Positions 15,272 to 22,256 of a DNA stretch of 22,301 bases are shown here, one piece after another (positions within the stretch are counted from its first letter, which is position 1; each line of letters begins with the position of its first letter). Source of the stretch: a virus; IMG/VR virus record IMGVR_UViG_3300046652_000054, positions 1 to 22,301 of that record. One strand, written 5' to 3'. Below the pieces are notes generated by a model. It made no database searches and had not been told where the DNA came from. It worked only from the letters and a program-made list of their open reading frames with translations. The translations under genes were made by a program, and so were the position numbers.

Positions 15272-16390
15272 TTATGTTACACTTAGGAGCGATTGCCCCT
15301 TTGTTCCTGTAGGATCACCAATTGTAGGCATCATTGCTACGCCACCTTCGGCACACTCGGACCAGGAATAGACCAAGACGGTATGTGCGTCGCAAATCGC
15401 GGGGTTATTGGCGAAGTTGCTACCATGTTGAAAGTGAGTGGTAAGTTCAATCGGCGTCGGTTCAACAACTGAATTTGAAATAGGTGTCCAAAAACTAGGG
15501 GGCAGTTCATTTAAGGGAACTGGATTATATCCAACGTTGCAAGTCGGGACATAAGGAGAGAAGGCCGCCGCATCCGTTACCCAATAACCCTCAACACTTG
15601 CGGTCATCGCGGCGAAGGTTCCGTTAAGCCCTGACGGGATTGGACCAATATAGCGGGAATAGGCATCGGCACCGAGGGCAGTCGGCACCGTTCCGCTGCT
15701 TACCCCGCCAGTGATGACGACTAAATATGGATTACCAAAGCCAGCACCTTGCACAAGCGAGCGCAGAGCGTCTAGTGCTGCTTTGTAGTTTGCGTTACTG
15801 CCGCCCCAATAAGATGTGATATTGGCGGTGGTGTAATAGATGTAGATGAGCGGTCTATTACCCTTCACAAACATATACCAAGGGCTTTGAATATATGTCA
15901 GCGTGAGGGCGATCTGTGTGGAATAGTTACCTGTAGTGCCAAGTGTTCCGGTACTTTCCATCAGGCATAAGCGGGGTCGAGAAGGCTGGGTGCTGCTCAT
16001 ATAGAAATCAAGAGCAACATTCAATGTCGGCTGCACAGCCGGAGCGTAATGGTCAAAGACCCAGTAATCTAAACCGAATTTATTAGCCGCAAGGATTTCA
16101 TTGTCGAACGTAGCCTGCGATGCCGAAGCCCATGAGATTGTATTACTTCCTACCGTTGCATGAACCGGAGCGCGGAATTGCCAAGCATTAGGTGCAAGCG
16201 TACCAGGATTAACAGCCAGTTCGTATGGAACTGATCCGTTGACCATTGAGTACCAAGCATCCCAACGGATCGCGCCGAACTTCGGTCTATTGCGGACCCG
16301 CCGAAATCTTGATCCGCCAAAGCTCTGAGCGAGAGCCTTGTCGCCGATCAATGCAACCGATGCTGCCGTAAACAGTCGTCGAGTTATCAT
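15272..16390 (-). CDS. Exported GH99-like (glycan-acting) protein with a Tat-type signal
   Basis: The start is ATG 16390 (a TTG at 16396 is in frame). The 372-residue product begins MITRRLFTAASVALIGDKAL, with TRRLF matching the twin-arginine motif and a signal-peptidase-like ALAQ end. The mature part opens FGAIRWDAWYSM, then FDNEILAANKFGLDYWVFDH, a PLIYIYY strand, and near the C-terminus SWSECAEGGVAMMPTIGD. That acid-rich W-x-E-x-x-E-G-G plus P-T pattern is the GH99-like/WbsX-type signature, whose members act on mannose-type or capsule glycans. It starts 2 bases after the stop of the glycine-rich gene. Enzymatic activity is not established. Confidence 0.75.
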   Translation of the reverse strand: MITRRLFTAASVALIGDKALAQSFGGSRFRRVRNRPKFGAIRWDAWYSMVNGSVPYELAVNPGTLAPNAWQFRAPVHATVGSNTISWASASQATFDNEILAANKFGLDYWVFDHYAPAVQPTLNVALDFYMSSTQPSRPRLCLMESTGTLGTTGNYSTQIALTLTYIQSPWYMFVKGNRPLIYIYYTTANITSYWGGSNANYKAALDALRSLVQGAGFGNPYLVVITGGVSSGTVPTALGADAYSRYIGPIPSGLNGTFAAMTASVEGYWVTDAAAFSPYVPTCNVGYNPVPLNELPPSFWTPISNSVVEPTPIELTTHFQHGSNFANNPAICDAHTVLVYSWSECAEGGVAMMPTIGDPTGTKGQSLLSVT

Positions 16391-16392
16391 TT

Positions 16393-17256
16393 TCAATAAT
16401 GTATTACGAAGAAACCCTGACCACCGTTGCCCCCAGTGCCTCCGGTGGAGGTGCCGCCACCACCACCCCCTGCACCAAAACCAGGAGCAGTTATTGTGTT
16501 TCCTACCGCTCCCGCCGCTCCACCATTTCCGCCGTGCCCAAAGAAACTACTTCCACCACCGCCACCACTGCCATTACCGCCCCCACCTGCACCATCCACT
16601 GTGCTGCCGCCATGAGCAGGACCATATATGACGCTATTCCCACCTGTACCTCCTGCGGACGCCGTTGCACCGCCGCCACCACCACCCGCTCCTGCGACAG
16701 TACCCCAGCCGCGTGATCCGGCGAATGAAGCACCGGTTGCCGCAGATGCCCCTCCTGCTGAGCCAGCAATGCCACCGCCATTACCACCGATTCCGCCTGT
16801 CCCTGCTGCGCCTACAATGCCTGGATTTCCCATAGTTAAAGATGGAAAAGTACCGAGAACATCCCCAGTCAATGTGGAAGCCGTTGTTACCGACCCCGAA
16901 GAACCGACGTTTCCACCGGCCCCGCCGGCTGTAACGGTTAGGGTAAGAGTTGACCCTGGCGTAACAGCAAGGGGATAACTAATGACGCAATACCCTGAAC
17001 CCCCACCCCCACCACCTGCCGTGGTGGCACTGTTCTGGCCTCCTCCACCACCTCCGCCGGGCCCGCATGCATCAACAAAAACCATTGTTACATTAGGAGG
17101 AACAATCCAAGTCTGTGCACTTGTGCTGTTAGAGCATCCCGTAACGGCGGTATTTGTGAAGCATACGCTTTGCTGCGCGTAACTCGACGGCCCAACTGTC
17201 TGTGCCGCAAGCGGCGTCGCAAGCAAGAGGGCGAAAAGTGCGATAAGTTTTTTCAT
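16393..17256 (-). CDS. Exported glycine-rich adhesin-type protein
   Basis: This 287-residue protein has a Sec-type signal MKKLIALFALLLATPLAAQ with the cut near residue 19. It then has a short N-domain with four Cys and TWIVPPNVTMVFVDACGPGG, and a long Gly tract (GGGGGGG, GGNGG, GAGGGGGG) ending GGQGFFVIHY. The tract resembles the polyglycine adhesin domain of phage tail-tip proteins (Gly_rich type). Virion adhesins usually lack a signal peptide, so its presence is odd. It sits between two other signal-peptide genes in the cassette. Repeated GGA/GGT-rich sequence makes it prone to slippage. Confidence 0.78.
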   Translation of the reverse strand: MKKLIALFALLLATPLAAQTVGPSSYAQQSVCFTNTAVTGCSNSTSAQTWIVPPNVTMVFVDACGPGGGGGGGQNSATTAGGGGGGSGYCVISYPLAVTPGSTLTLTVTAGGAGGNVGSSGSVTTASTLTGDVLGTFPSLTMGNPGIVGAAGTGGIGGNGGGIAGSAGGASAATGASFAGSRGWGTVAGAGGGGGGATASAGGTGGNSVIYGPAHGGSTVDGAGGGGNGSGGGGGSSFFGHGGNGGAAGAVGNTITAPGFGAGGGGGGTSTGGTGGNGGQGFFVIHY

Positions 17257-17257
17257 A

Positions 17258-17767
17258 TTACTGGCTCGTCACGATGTAGCCGTCACCAGCGGTGCCGGTG
17301 ATTCCGACTGCGTCTGTTAAAACAACTGGCCCGGCATTACAGGATATTGTTTGACCGGCATTAATCTGAAACGAGTTAGAAGTTGTTGCCGATCCGAGTG
17401 TGCCGAAGTAAATGTACTGCACATGCGCTCCGGTATTTTGCAGCAAACACCCTTTGCGCGTTGCAGAGGCAGCCAATGCAGCCTGAAATGTATTGGTGAC
17501 GGAAACAGTAGAATTCACTGTGGTTGTTGTTGCTGCGGTTGTTGTTCCTTGTCCCGAACTTCCCGAACATTGATAAGTCCCGGCCGCATTGTATATTGGG
17601 ACGGCTTGTCCCGACAAATTTATGCAAAGTTGTACGAAGCTTCCGACGGTATCATGTCCATTCGGGGTTGGCCAAATCATCTGCGCAAATGCTGCAGATG
17701 AAATTCCAAATGCCAAACATCCGGCAAAAATAGCGGGTGCGAATGCACGTCTCATGAGCGATCGCAT
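17258..17767 (-). CDS. Exported protein of unknown function
   Basis: This 169-residue protein starts MRSLMRRAFAPAIFAGCLAF with a hydrophobic core and an SSAAFAQ cleavage site near residue 29. The mature part is Thr/Ser/Gly-rich with a TTTAATTTTVNSTVSV tract and a short beta-rich C-domain (ATRKGCLLQNTGAHVQYIYF, then INAGQTISCN). Four cysteines are present in the mature protein and could form disulfides. GGAG lies 9 bases upstream of the ATG. I recognise no family. It opens the cassette behind the connector gene. Confidence 0.72.
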   Translation of the reverse strand: MRSLMRRAFAPAIFAGCLAFGISSAAFAQMIWPTPNGHDTVGSFVQLCINLSGQAVPIYNAAGTYQCSGSSGQGTTTAATTTTVNSTVSVTNTFQAALAASATRKGCLLQNTGAHVQYIYFGTLGSATTSNSFQINAGQTISCNAGPVVLTDAVGITGTAGDGYIVTSQ

Positions 17768-17829
17768 TTCTATATCTCCGATTGGGGCAGTGAGTCTTTA
17801 TCCGATATCAAATGGCGAAGGGACGAGGA

Positions 17830-17872
17830 TCACGTCCAAACGCGATAGCTTTGAAGAAGTGACTGCACGGCG
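17830..17872 (-). repeat. Upstream copy of the 43-bp direct repeat (inside the connector gene's 3' end)
   Basis: This is the coding copy: it encodes the connector's last residues, AVQSLLQSYRVWT, and its stop. The other copy is at 15221-15263. See that entry for the match. Confidence 0.95.
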
Positions 17873-18561
17873 CCATTGAGGGCAGTTTCAGCTCCACCGC
17901 CCATTGTCCAGCCTTTATCGGAAACTCCAGGAATCGTGTCTCGGCTTAGAAAAAGATTGCGCGCCGTCAGAGATCGAAAATGGCTCGCCTGCAACGTGAT
18001 CCCCATTCTAATGTCTTCTGGAACGTCAGAACCTTTATCTCCATAGCCGGCGATGAACCGAACCACGACCGAACCAGGCGTCAACGCGGACGATGGCCAA
18101 CTCGCGCCAGCCACCAGAGATAAATCGGATGGCGCATCTTTGTTTACGATGTAGGTCGCCGGATCGAGTGTCTGTGGCGCACCATTCACATCGGTATAGG
18201 TGACACTCACTACTTGCTGCAGCGGCGGCAGTGGAATCGCGATGCCGTGACGTTTCTTCGAACTATACGGATACGTCCCCCACAATTCCTGTGGGTACGG
18301 ATACCAGACTTCCTGCGGATAAAACCCTTTTTCCTGGTAGTAATAATTCGATGTCGGGAAGCGATCGAGCACCAAATCCCAAGTCTGTGTCACCAGCGCG
18401 CGCCCGAGCCATCCATCCCTGCCGTCAATCATATTACGGGAGGCCGAGATCATCGCCTTCATTACATCGTCAGAAACTTCATCACCGATATTGAGCCTCG
18501 CCTTCGCTTCCGCGGCGGTCAATGGTTCAACAGCCGGTCCGGCGACGAGATTCAGCGACAT
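17830..18561 (-). CDS. Head-tail connector protein (phiE125 gp8-like)
   Basis: This 243-residue protein starts MSLNLVAGPAVEPLTAAEAK and continues as a helical ISASRNMIDGRDGWLGRALV stretch, the usual opening of the phiE125 gp8 / gp6-type connector that docks on the portal. A beta-rich middle follows (IPLPPLQQVVSVTYTDVNG), then GSVVVRFIAGYGDKGSDVPE with a long C-terminal helix and a LLQSYRVW end. Residues 70-104 are an unusual Tyr/Pro/Trp-rich loop (YYYQEKGFYPQEVWYPYPQE). It lies 3 bases behind the GT-B-like gene. Its 3' end is the repeat used at the cassette boundary. Confidence 0.88.
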   Translation of the reverse strand: MSLNLVAGPAVEPLTAAEAKARLNIGDEVSDDVMKAMISASRNMIDGRDGWLGRALVTQTWDLVLDRFPTSNYYYQEKGFYPQEVWYPYPQELWGTYPYSSKKRHGIAIPLPPLQQVVSVTYTDVNGAPQTLDPATYIVNKDAPSDLSLVAGASWPSSALTPGSVVVRFIAGYGDKGSDVPEDIRMGITLQASHFRSLTARNLFLSRDTIPGVSDKGWTMGGGAETALNGAVQSLLQSYRVWT

Positions 18562-18564
18562 GGA

Positions 18565-19425
18565 TCACCGCTTATTGCAGTATTTTAGGAATTTCTGGCA
18601 TTCCGCAACAATCAGATCGGCACGATCATCGCACCAGACTAAACGCTGATAGTCTGGCGAGCTCGGCAATTGCTGCCCCGGAGTTACACCGCATTGCTGA
18701 AAATAACTCTCGGTAAATACATGCAGATGGCCGGCGATCGTCGGCTTGAACATCAGAACCGGAGCATCAAGCGCAATGGCAAACCACGCCGGCCCATTTG
18801 ACACGAACAGATTGCACAATGCGGAACGATAGAGTGCGGCACGGGCCTTAAGATCGACGGCAGCCTCGACATTGATCGGAAACAGTGCAATCGGCTCGGC
18901 ACATTTGCGAGTATCGCGTACGAAAACGATGTTATAACCGAGACAGGACAGTTCTTCTGCGGCGCGGATCCATTGTGCAAAGTCACTATTTCGTTCCGGC
19001 CAATGATCGGCTTCCCGCAACGTGATGGTGATCAGTTTTTCCTTTTGTCGCGGCTCGACTAAGGGACGCAGTGGTCGACTGCCGTCCTTTAACGCCTTGA
19101 CATGAACGGCCAGGCCATAAAGTGAAACGCCAAACCCGACTGAATTAGCAACCGGCTGCGTCGGACGATCGTTCGCCACTTCAACCGTTGCGGACGGCAG
19201 CAGATGCGCCATCGGCAACGCAATCTGTTCGAGCATAAGACGTCTGACAGTTATTTCACGCGGCCACAAATTATCTCGACGAAATCCCCCCACTGGCCCA
19301 GGAAGGATAATAATATTTAGTTGACTCTCATCCCTTCTAATCCGCTCCGCTTCTATCTCACTGAGAAACGAAACGATGTCATAACTTGCCGGCGATGTCG
19401 CGAGATCATAATAAGCCGTCAGCAT
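18565..19425 (-). CDS. GT-B-like glycosyltransferase-type protein
   Basis: I start at ATG 19425, where the ATG overlaps the TGA of the GT-A-like gene upstream (AATGCTGA). An ATG at 19470 would add 15 residues that read poorly. The 286-residue product has the two-domain layout of GT-B enzymes: an N-part with IIILPGPVGGFRRDNLWP and a C-part with LITITLREADHWPERNSDFA, LGYNIVFVRDTRK and ALCNLFVSNGPAWFAIALDA. The last of these resembles the GT9-type D-T-G-x-x-x-A-A-x segment (here SNGPAW), as in the gene at 13923-14990. Acceptor and sugar are unknown. It is the last gene before the connector. Confidence 0.72.
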   Translation of the reverse strand: MLTAYYDLATSPASYDIVSFLSEIEAERIRRDESQLNIIILPGPVGGFRRDNLWPREITVRRLMLEQIALPMAHLLPSATVEVANDRPTQPVANSVGFGVSLYGLAVHVKALKDGSRPLRPLVEPRQKEKLITITLREADHWPERNSDFAQWIRAAEELSCLGYNIVFVRDTRKCAEPIALFPINVEAAVDLKARAALYRSALCNLFVSNGPAWFAIALDAPVLMFKPTIAGHLHVFTESYFQQCGVTPGQQLPSSPDYQRLVWCDDRADLIVAECQKFLKYCNKR

Positions 19426-20369
19426 TGCTGGAAATCGTCGTTTCTGGCAGCCGCCAGAATTTGCGTACATATTTCATGATCGCCGATATCAACTCGATTT
19501 CCACATATTGCAATCTGATGCTCAAACATCCATCGATGCATCGGGTTGGTGTGGCGTCGCGTCGGGAAATTCTCATCCTTATCCGACGCCCACTTAGCCA
19601 CACTACCCACGCTCATCTTGTCAGCCATGAGTGGCAAGTTTCCCCAACCTGGAACTCGGGGGGATACTTCAGCAAAGGCCGCCTCGCCTGACCCGGTTAC
19701 GATGTGAATCTCGTCGCGAGCATAGGAACTGACCAATTCATTATCGATCGTCGTTCCAAAATCGATCGAGCGATCCTTGATCAGTGAAAACGGATGCAGA
19801 TGAAACGCGCGCATCACAATATCTTCGCCGCGCCGAAAATAAATTGTAAAAGGACACGCACAATGGCCTTCATCCCAGAACCGCTCGATGACAGACGGAT
19901 GCCTATGCTGCATCGTCCAGACTAATAATTCTGACGCAGAAACACCAATCGGCGGGATATCATCGGCGACCGTACTGGTCGCCGCCATCATAATTAGCCG
20001 TTTCCCATGATTGAATTGATGCTCGGCTGCAGCAAAACATTCTATCGATGGCACCATATCCGCATTGATGAAGGCTATGCACTCTCCTTCCGCAGCTAAT
20101 TCCAATGCCTCACGGTGAGCAGCGCCAAGTGAGTGATATGGATCCCGCTCGATTACTGGTTTCTTAATCCTTATATCGGCAGCGAGATTTCCAAGCGCAT
20201 TTCTTATTTTCTCAGGCTGATCGGTCTGCACCAGGAAACGGACATTACCGCTGATACCGGGTAGAGCCGCCTTTACTCCCGGCAAGGTCACTCTACAAAA
20301 AAGATCGACGCAACGCGGTCCCCACGCCGGAATACAGATCAGCCAATCATAGTTTCGGTACGCTCTCAC
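19419..20369 (-). CDS. GT-A-like protein, second of two tandem paralogs
   Basis: A 316-residue protein starting at GTG 20369, where GTGA overlaps the stop of the paralog upstream. It has WLICIPAWGPRCVDLFCRVT, then FINADMVPSIECFAAAEHQF (a D-x-M element of the GT-A type), then GKRLIMMAATS and IYFRRGEDIVMRAFHLHPFS. The paralog upstream has the same order: WIITIPTWGQRCNDAF, FLCADMVVSVECFAFAEKRF, IYFKRGKNIVLRAFHLHPFA. Nucleotide-sugar transfer is likely by fold but unproven. It lacks the N-terminal module of its paralog. Confidence 0.75.
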   Translation of the reverse strand: MRAYRNYDWLICIPAWGPRCVDLFCRVTLPGVKAALPGISGNVRFLVQTDQPEKIRNALGNLAADIRIKKPVIERDPYHSLGAAHREALELAAEGECIAFINADMVPSIECFAAAEHQFNHGKRLIMMAATSTVADDIPPIGVSASELLVWTMQHRHPSVIERFWDEGHCACPFTIYFRRGEDIVMRAFHLHPFSLIKDRSIDFGTTIDNELVSSYARDEIHIVTGSGEAAFAEVSPRVPGWGNLPLMADKMSVGSVAKWASDKDENFPTRRHTNPMHRWMFEHQIAICGNRVDIGDHEICTQILAAARNDDFQQC

Positions 20370-21397
20370 GGCCTTGGCGATGGCAGTTGACGCAACACAT
20401 CCTCGACGATTTTAATTTCGCCACACTGGCCGGTTCCCGTGATCGTGATCGGGTTGTCGCTAAAGAACCAACGATGAACGTCGATCGTGTTTCTAGATGC
20501 CCATGCTGCGATGCTATCAACCGTGATCGGTGTCGAGCGCCCTCCGAGTATCCGACTCAATGGAGAGACTTCGGCCATTGCCATCTCATTCGCGCCCGCG
20601 ACCACATGAATCTCGGCGTGCGAATAAGACGCAGCCAGATCGTAGTCAATTGTCGCACCGGAAAATTTTAACTTGTTGTCTTTGACGGCCGCAAATGGAT
20701 GCAGATGAAACGCGCGCAGTACGATATTCTTTCCGCGCTTGAAATAAATTGCCCACGGAACGTCACCTTTACCGGTTTCCCAGAAGCAATCGACCGTGAT
20801 CGGATGCGGATGTCGCATCGTCCATGCCAAAAGATCGCGAGATTTTGCTCCGATTGGTGGTTCATCGCCAAACGTGCGCGATGAAGCCCCCATGATTATC
20901 TTCTTGCCTTGCGCAAATCGTTTTTCCGCAAAGGCAAAACATTCCACCGACACAACCATGTCGGCACAGAGAAAACAGATAAATTGGCCATCGCCAGCTA
21001 GGTTAATCGCATCAATATGCGCCGTACCCAACTTATGATGCGGCGATCGGCCAGCCGGCACCACTCTAAAAAAAACGTCCAGCCCCTCCATGGCTTTCTT
21101 GATTCGGATCGGATCATCGGTATGGATCAAAAAACGCGCGGGTACTTTCGCCAGCCTCAATGCCGCCCGCAGTGATGGCAGACCGACATTAATAAAAGCA
21201 TCGTTACAGCGCTGGCCCCAGGTCGGAATAGTGATGATCCAGCGCGGCGTCGATTCTCCTTGTTGAGAGTTGGCGTCCAGTTCGGCTAAGCCATGCAGAA
21301 CTAATTCTCTAGCCCGTGACTCGCTCGCCAAAAAGATCTGTTCCGGTTCGACGTGCCCTTCGTGCTCTGCGTTGAACCATGACCGGAGCGCTTTCAT
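20366..21397 (-). CDS. GT-A-like protein with an N-terminal KALRSWFNAE module, first of two tandem paralogs
   Basis: I start at ATG 21397 (in-frame GTGs at 21400 and 21406 are possible). Residues 1-45 (MKALRSWFNAEHEG to ARELVLHGLAEL) resemble the small protein encoded at 21917-22207, which begins MSVRMKALKAWHNAEYEG. The rest is GT-A-like: IITIPTWGQRCNDAFINVGL, FLCADMVVSVECFAFAEKRF, then IYFKRGKNIVLRAFHLHPFA and EIHVVAGANEMAMAEVSP. The product is 343 residues. The gene overlaps the Rossmann-like gene by about 89 bases. A fusion of a head-side module with a transferase is unusual. The substrate is unknown. Confidence 0.75.
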   Translation of the reverse strand: MKALRSWFNAEHEGHVEPEQIFLASESRARELVLHGLAELDANSQQGESTPRWIITIPTWGQRCNDAFINVGLPSLRAALRLAKVPARFLIHTDDPIRIKKAMEGLDVFFRVVPAGRSPHHKLGTAHIDAINLAGDGQFICFLCADMVVSVECFAFAEKRFAQGKKIIMGASSRTFGDEPPIGAKSRDLLAWTMRHPHPITVDCFWETGKGDVPWAIYFKRGKNIVLRAFHLHPFAAVKDNKLKFSGATIDYDLAASYSHAEIHVVAGANEMAMAEVSPLSRILGGRSTPITVDSIAAWASRNTIDVHRWFFSDNPITITGTGQCGEIKIVEDVLRQLPSPRP

Positions 21398-21899
21398 CAC
21401 GATCACGGTTGAGCGCCTTTTCCAAACTCATGATCGGATATGAAGTAAGAGCCGAAGACGCGCTCGCGTTGATAATCTCGACACCCATACCGACCAGTTC
21501 ACTGGCTGCCTCATCAAGAATGCGGCGCCACTTGATTACGTTATCGAGACCAGGATTACCGAGCTCCGTTCTATGCTCGCCATGCCAGTGAACGCCGTTG
21601 TCGACCCTCATATCGAAGCCGACTAGCACGATGCGGCACGCCCCGAGTTGCACCGCCAGATTGATCGCTTGAAATCCACTGTTGCCGCCGGAGCCGATAT
21701 AGCCCCGAGATGTGATGATGCGATTGCAGCCTTCGTAGTCATCGCCAGAGTTGACGCATTCGATGAATTGCAGGGCCGGATATCGTTCGCGGACTTCCCT
21801 GAAGCAAGTAAATTTGGCTCCCTCAAATTCCGGCAATCCGGCATTTAAGAACCACCACTTGCCATCGCCGGCATAGAGGGCATCGGCCCACGGTGCCAA
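21309..21899 (-). CDS. Rossmann-like phage protein of the glycan/DUF115 type (start uncertain)
   Basis: The frame from TTG 21899 codes APWADALYAGDGKWW, then RGYIGSGGNSGFQAINLAVQ, LGACRIVLVGFDM and HWHGEH. This set is known from phage proteins that resemble DUF115 / sialyltransferase-like Rossmann folds (the G-x-G-G-N-S-G-x-x-A motif and the V-G-F-D-M strand). The family's normal N-terminus lies upstream in the same frame: TVVIIASGPSAANENL, then AKVLVVNESWRLAPW (21998 to 21897). So 21899 is not the true start. No ATG, GTG or TTG exists in this frame between 21900 and the stop at 22128. The C-terminal tail past SALTSYPIMSLEKAL runs into the next gene for about 90 bases. Confidence 0.68.
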   Translation of the reverse strand: MAPWADALYAGDGKWWFLNAGLPEFEGAKFTCFREVRERYPALQFIECVNSGDDYEGCNRIITSRGYIGSGGNSGFQAINLAVQLGACRIVLVGFDMRVDNGVHWHGEHRTELGNPGLDNVIKWRRILDEAASELVGMGVEIINASASSALTSYPIMSLEKALNRDRDESAPVMVQRRARRARRTGTDLFGERVTG

Positions 21900-22022
21900 T
21901 CGCCAGCTTTCATTGACTACAAGAACTTTCGCTCGCCCCCTGATTTGCGTGAGGTTTTCATTGGCTGCGCTTGGGCCGGAGGCGATGATGACGACTGTTC
22001 GATTTTGCCAGCCTCGCCGAAT
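21900..22022 (-). CDS. N-terminal extension of the Rossmann-like protein, overlapping 21917-22207 in another frame
   Basis: Reading the frame of 21309-21899 upstream gives codons for IRRGWQNRTVVIIASGPSAA and NENLTQIRGRAKVLVVNESW, a textbook first beta-strand and glycine loop. The opposite frame is also good coding sequence for the small protein. The only unusual starts in range are ATT 22022 and ATC codons at 22046 and 22070. Alternatives are an un-annotated -1 frameshift from the small gene or an indel. I saw no slippery heptamer in the overlap. Confidence 0.6.
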
Positions 22023-22207
22023 TCTAAAGGGCGAGGTGGTGCCGATTGCACTTCCAGCTTCGGCTTCGATACCACGCGAACCGCGAGTTGACCGCGCTCC
22101 AGATCGCGCGCACGGTCTTCCGTCGCATTAAATTCCTGATTGATAATCACGGTGCCTTCATACTCAGCATTGTGCCAAGCTTTCAGGGCTTTCATTCGGA
22201 CTGACAT
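21917..22207 (-). CDS. Small head-side protein (KALKAW module)
   Basis: I start at ATG 22207 because AGGAGA lies 6 bases upstream. A longer ATG frame from 22255 would read through the terminator hairpin. The 96-residue product MSVRMKALKAWHNAEYEGTV has an Asp/Glu/Arg-rich helix (ATEDRARDLERGQLAV) and a disordered Ser/Pro tail with a basic end (SPPAQAQPMKTSRKSGGERK). Such proteins commonly lie next to the capsid gene in related phages. It overlaps the Rossmann-like coding signal in a -1 frame. Its N-terminal module recurs in 20366-21397. Confidence 0.8.
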   Translation of the reverse strand: MSVRMKALKAWHNAEYEGTVIINQEFNATEDRARDLERGQLAVRVVSKPKLEVQSAPPRPLEFGEAGKIEQSSSSPPAQAQPMKTSRKSGGERKFL

Positions 22208-22219
22208 ATCTTTCTCCTG

Positions 22220-22252
22220 AAAAATGCTCGGCGGCATATCGCCGCCGAGCAT
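22220..22252 (-). terminator. Rho-independent terminator
   Basis: Minus-strand sequence ATGCTCGGCGGC pairs perfectly with GCCGCCGAGCAT over 12 bp around a 5-base loop (GATAT), followed by a T-run (22220-22223). It sits between a likely gene end (stop at 22257-22259) and the AGGAGA of the small gene at 22207. It should lower transcription from an upstream head gene into this run. Confidence 0.9.
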
Positions 22253-22256
22253 CATT

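Larger units (their letters stand above)
15226..17834 (-). mobile_element. Inserted cassette of three exported-protein genes bounded by direct repeats
   Basis: From one repeat copy to the other the unit is 2609 bp and contains 17258-17767, 16393-17256 and 15272-16390. The repeats are direct and duplicate the 3' end of the connector gene, so the connector keeps a complete end and the next small gene keeps its upstream sequence. Removing one repeat copy plus the cassette would put the small gene at 14987-15211 directly after the connector. No integrase or transposase is inside. The insertion could stem from recombination of a circular element or duplication followed by gene gain. It is a moron-like or allele-swapping cassette by inference. 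Confidence 0.75.

Noticed and set aside
22208-22255. Longer start of the small head-side protein at 22255
   Set aside because: It would translate the terminator hairpin; AGGAGA 6 bases before ATG 22207 is better.
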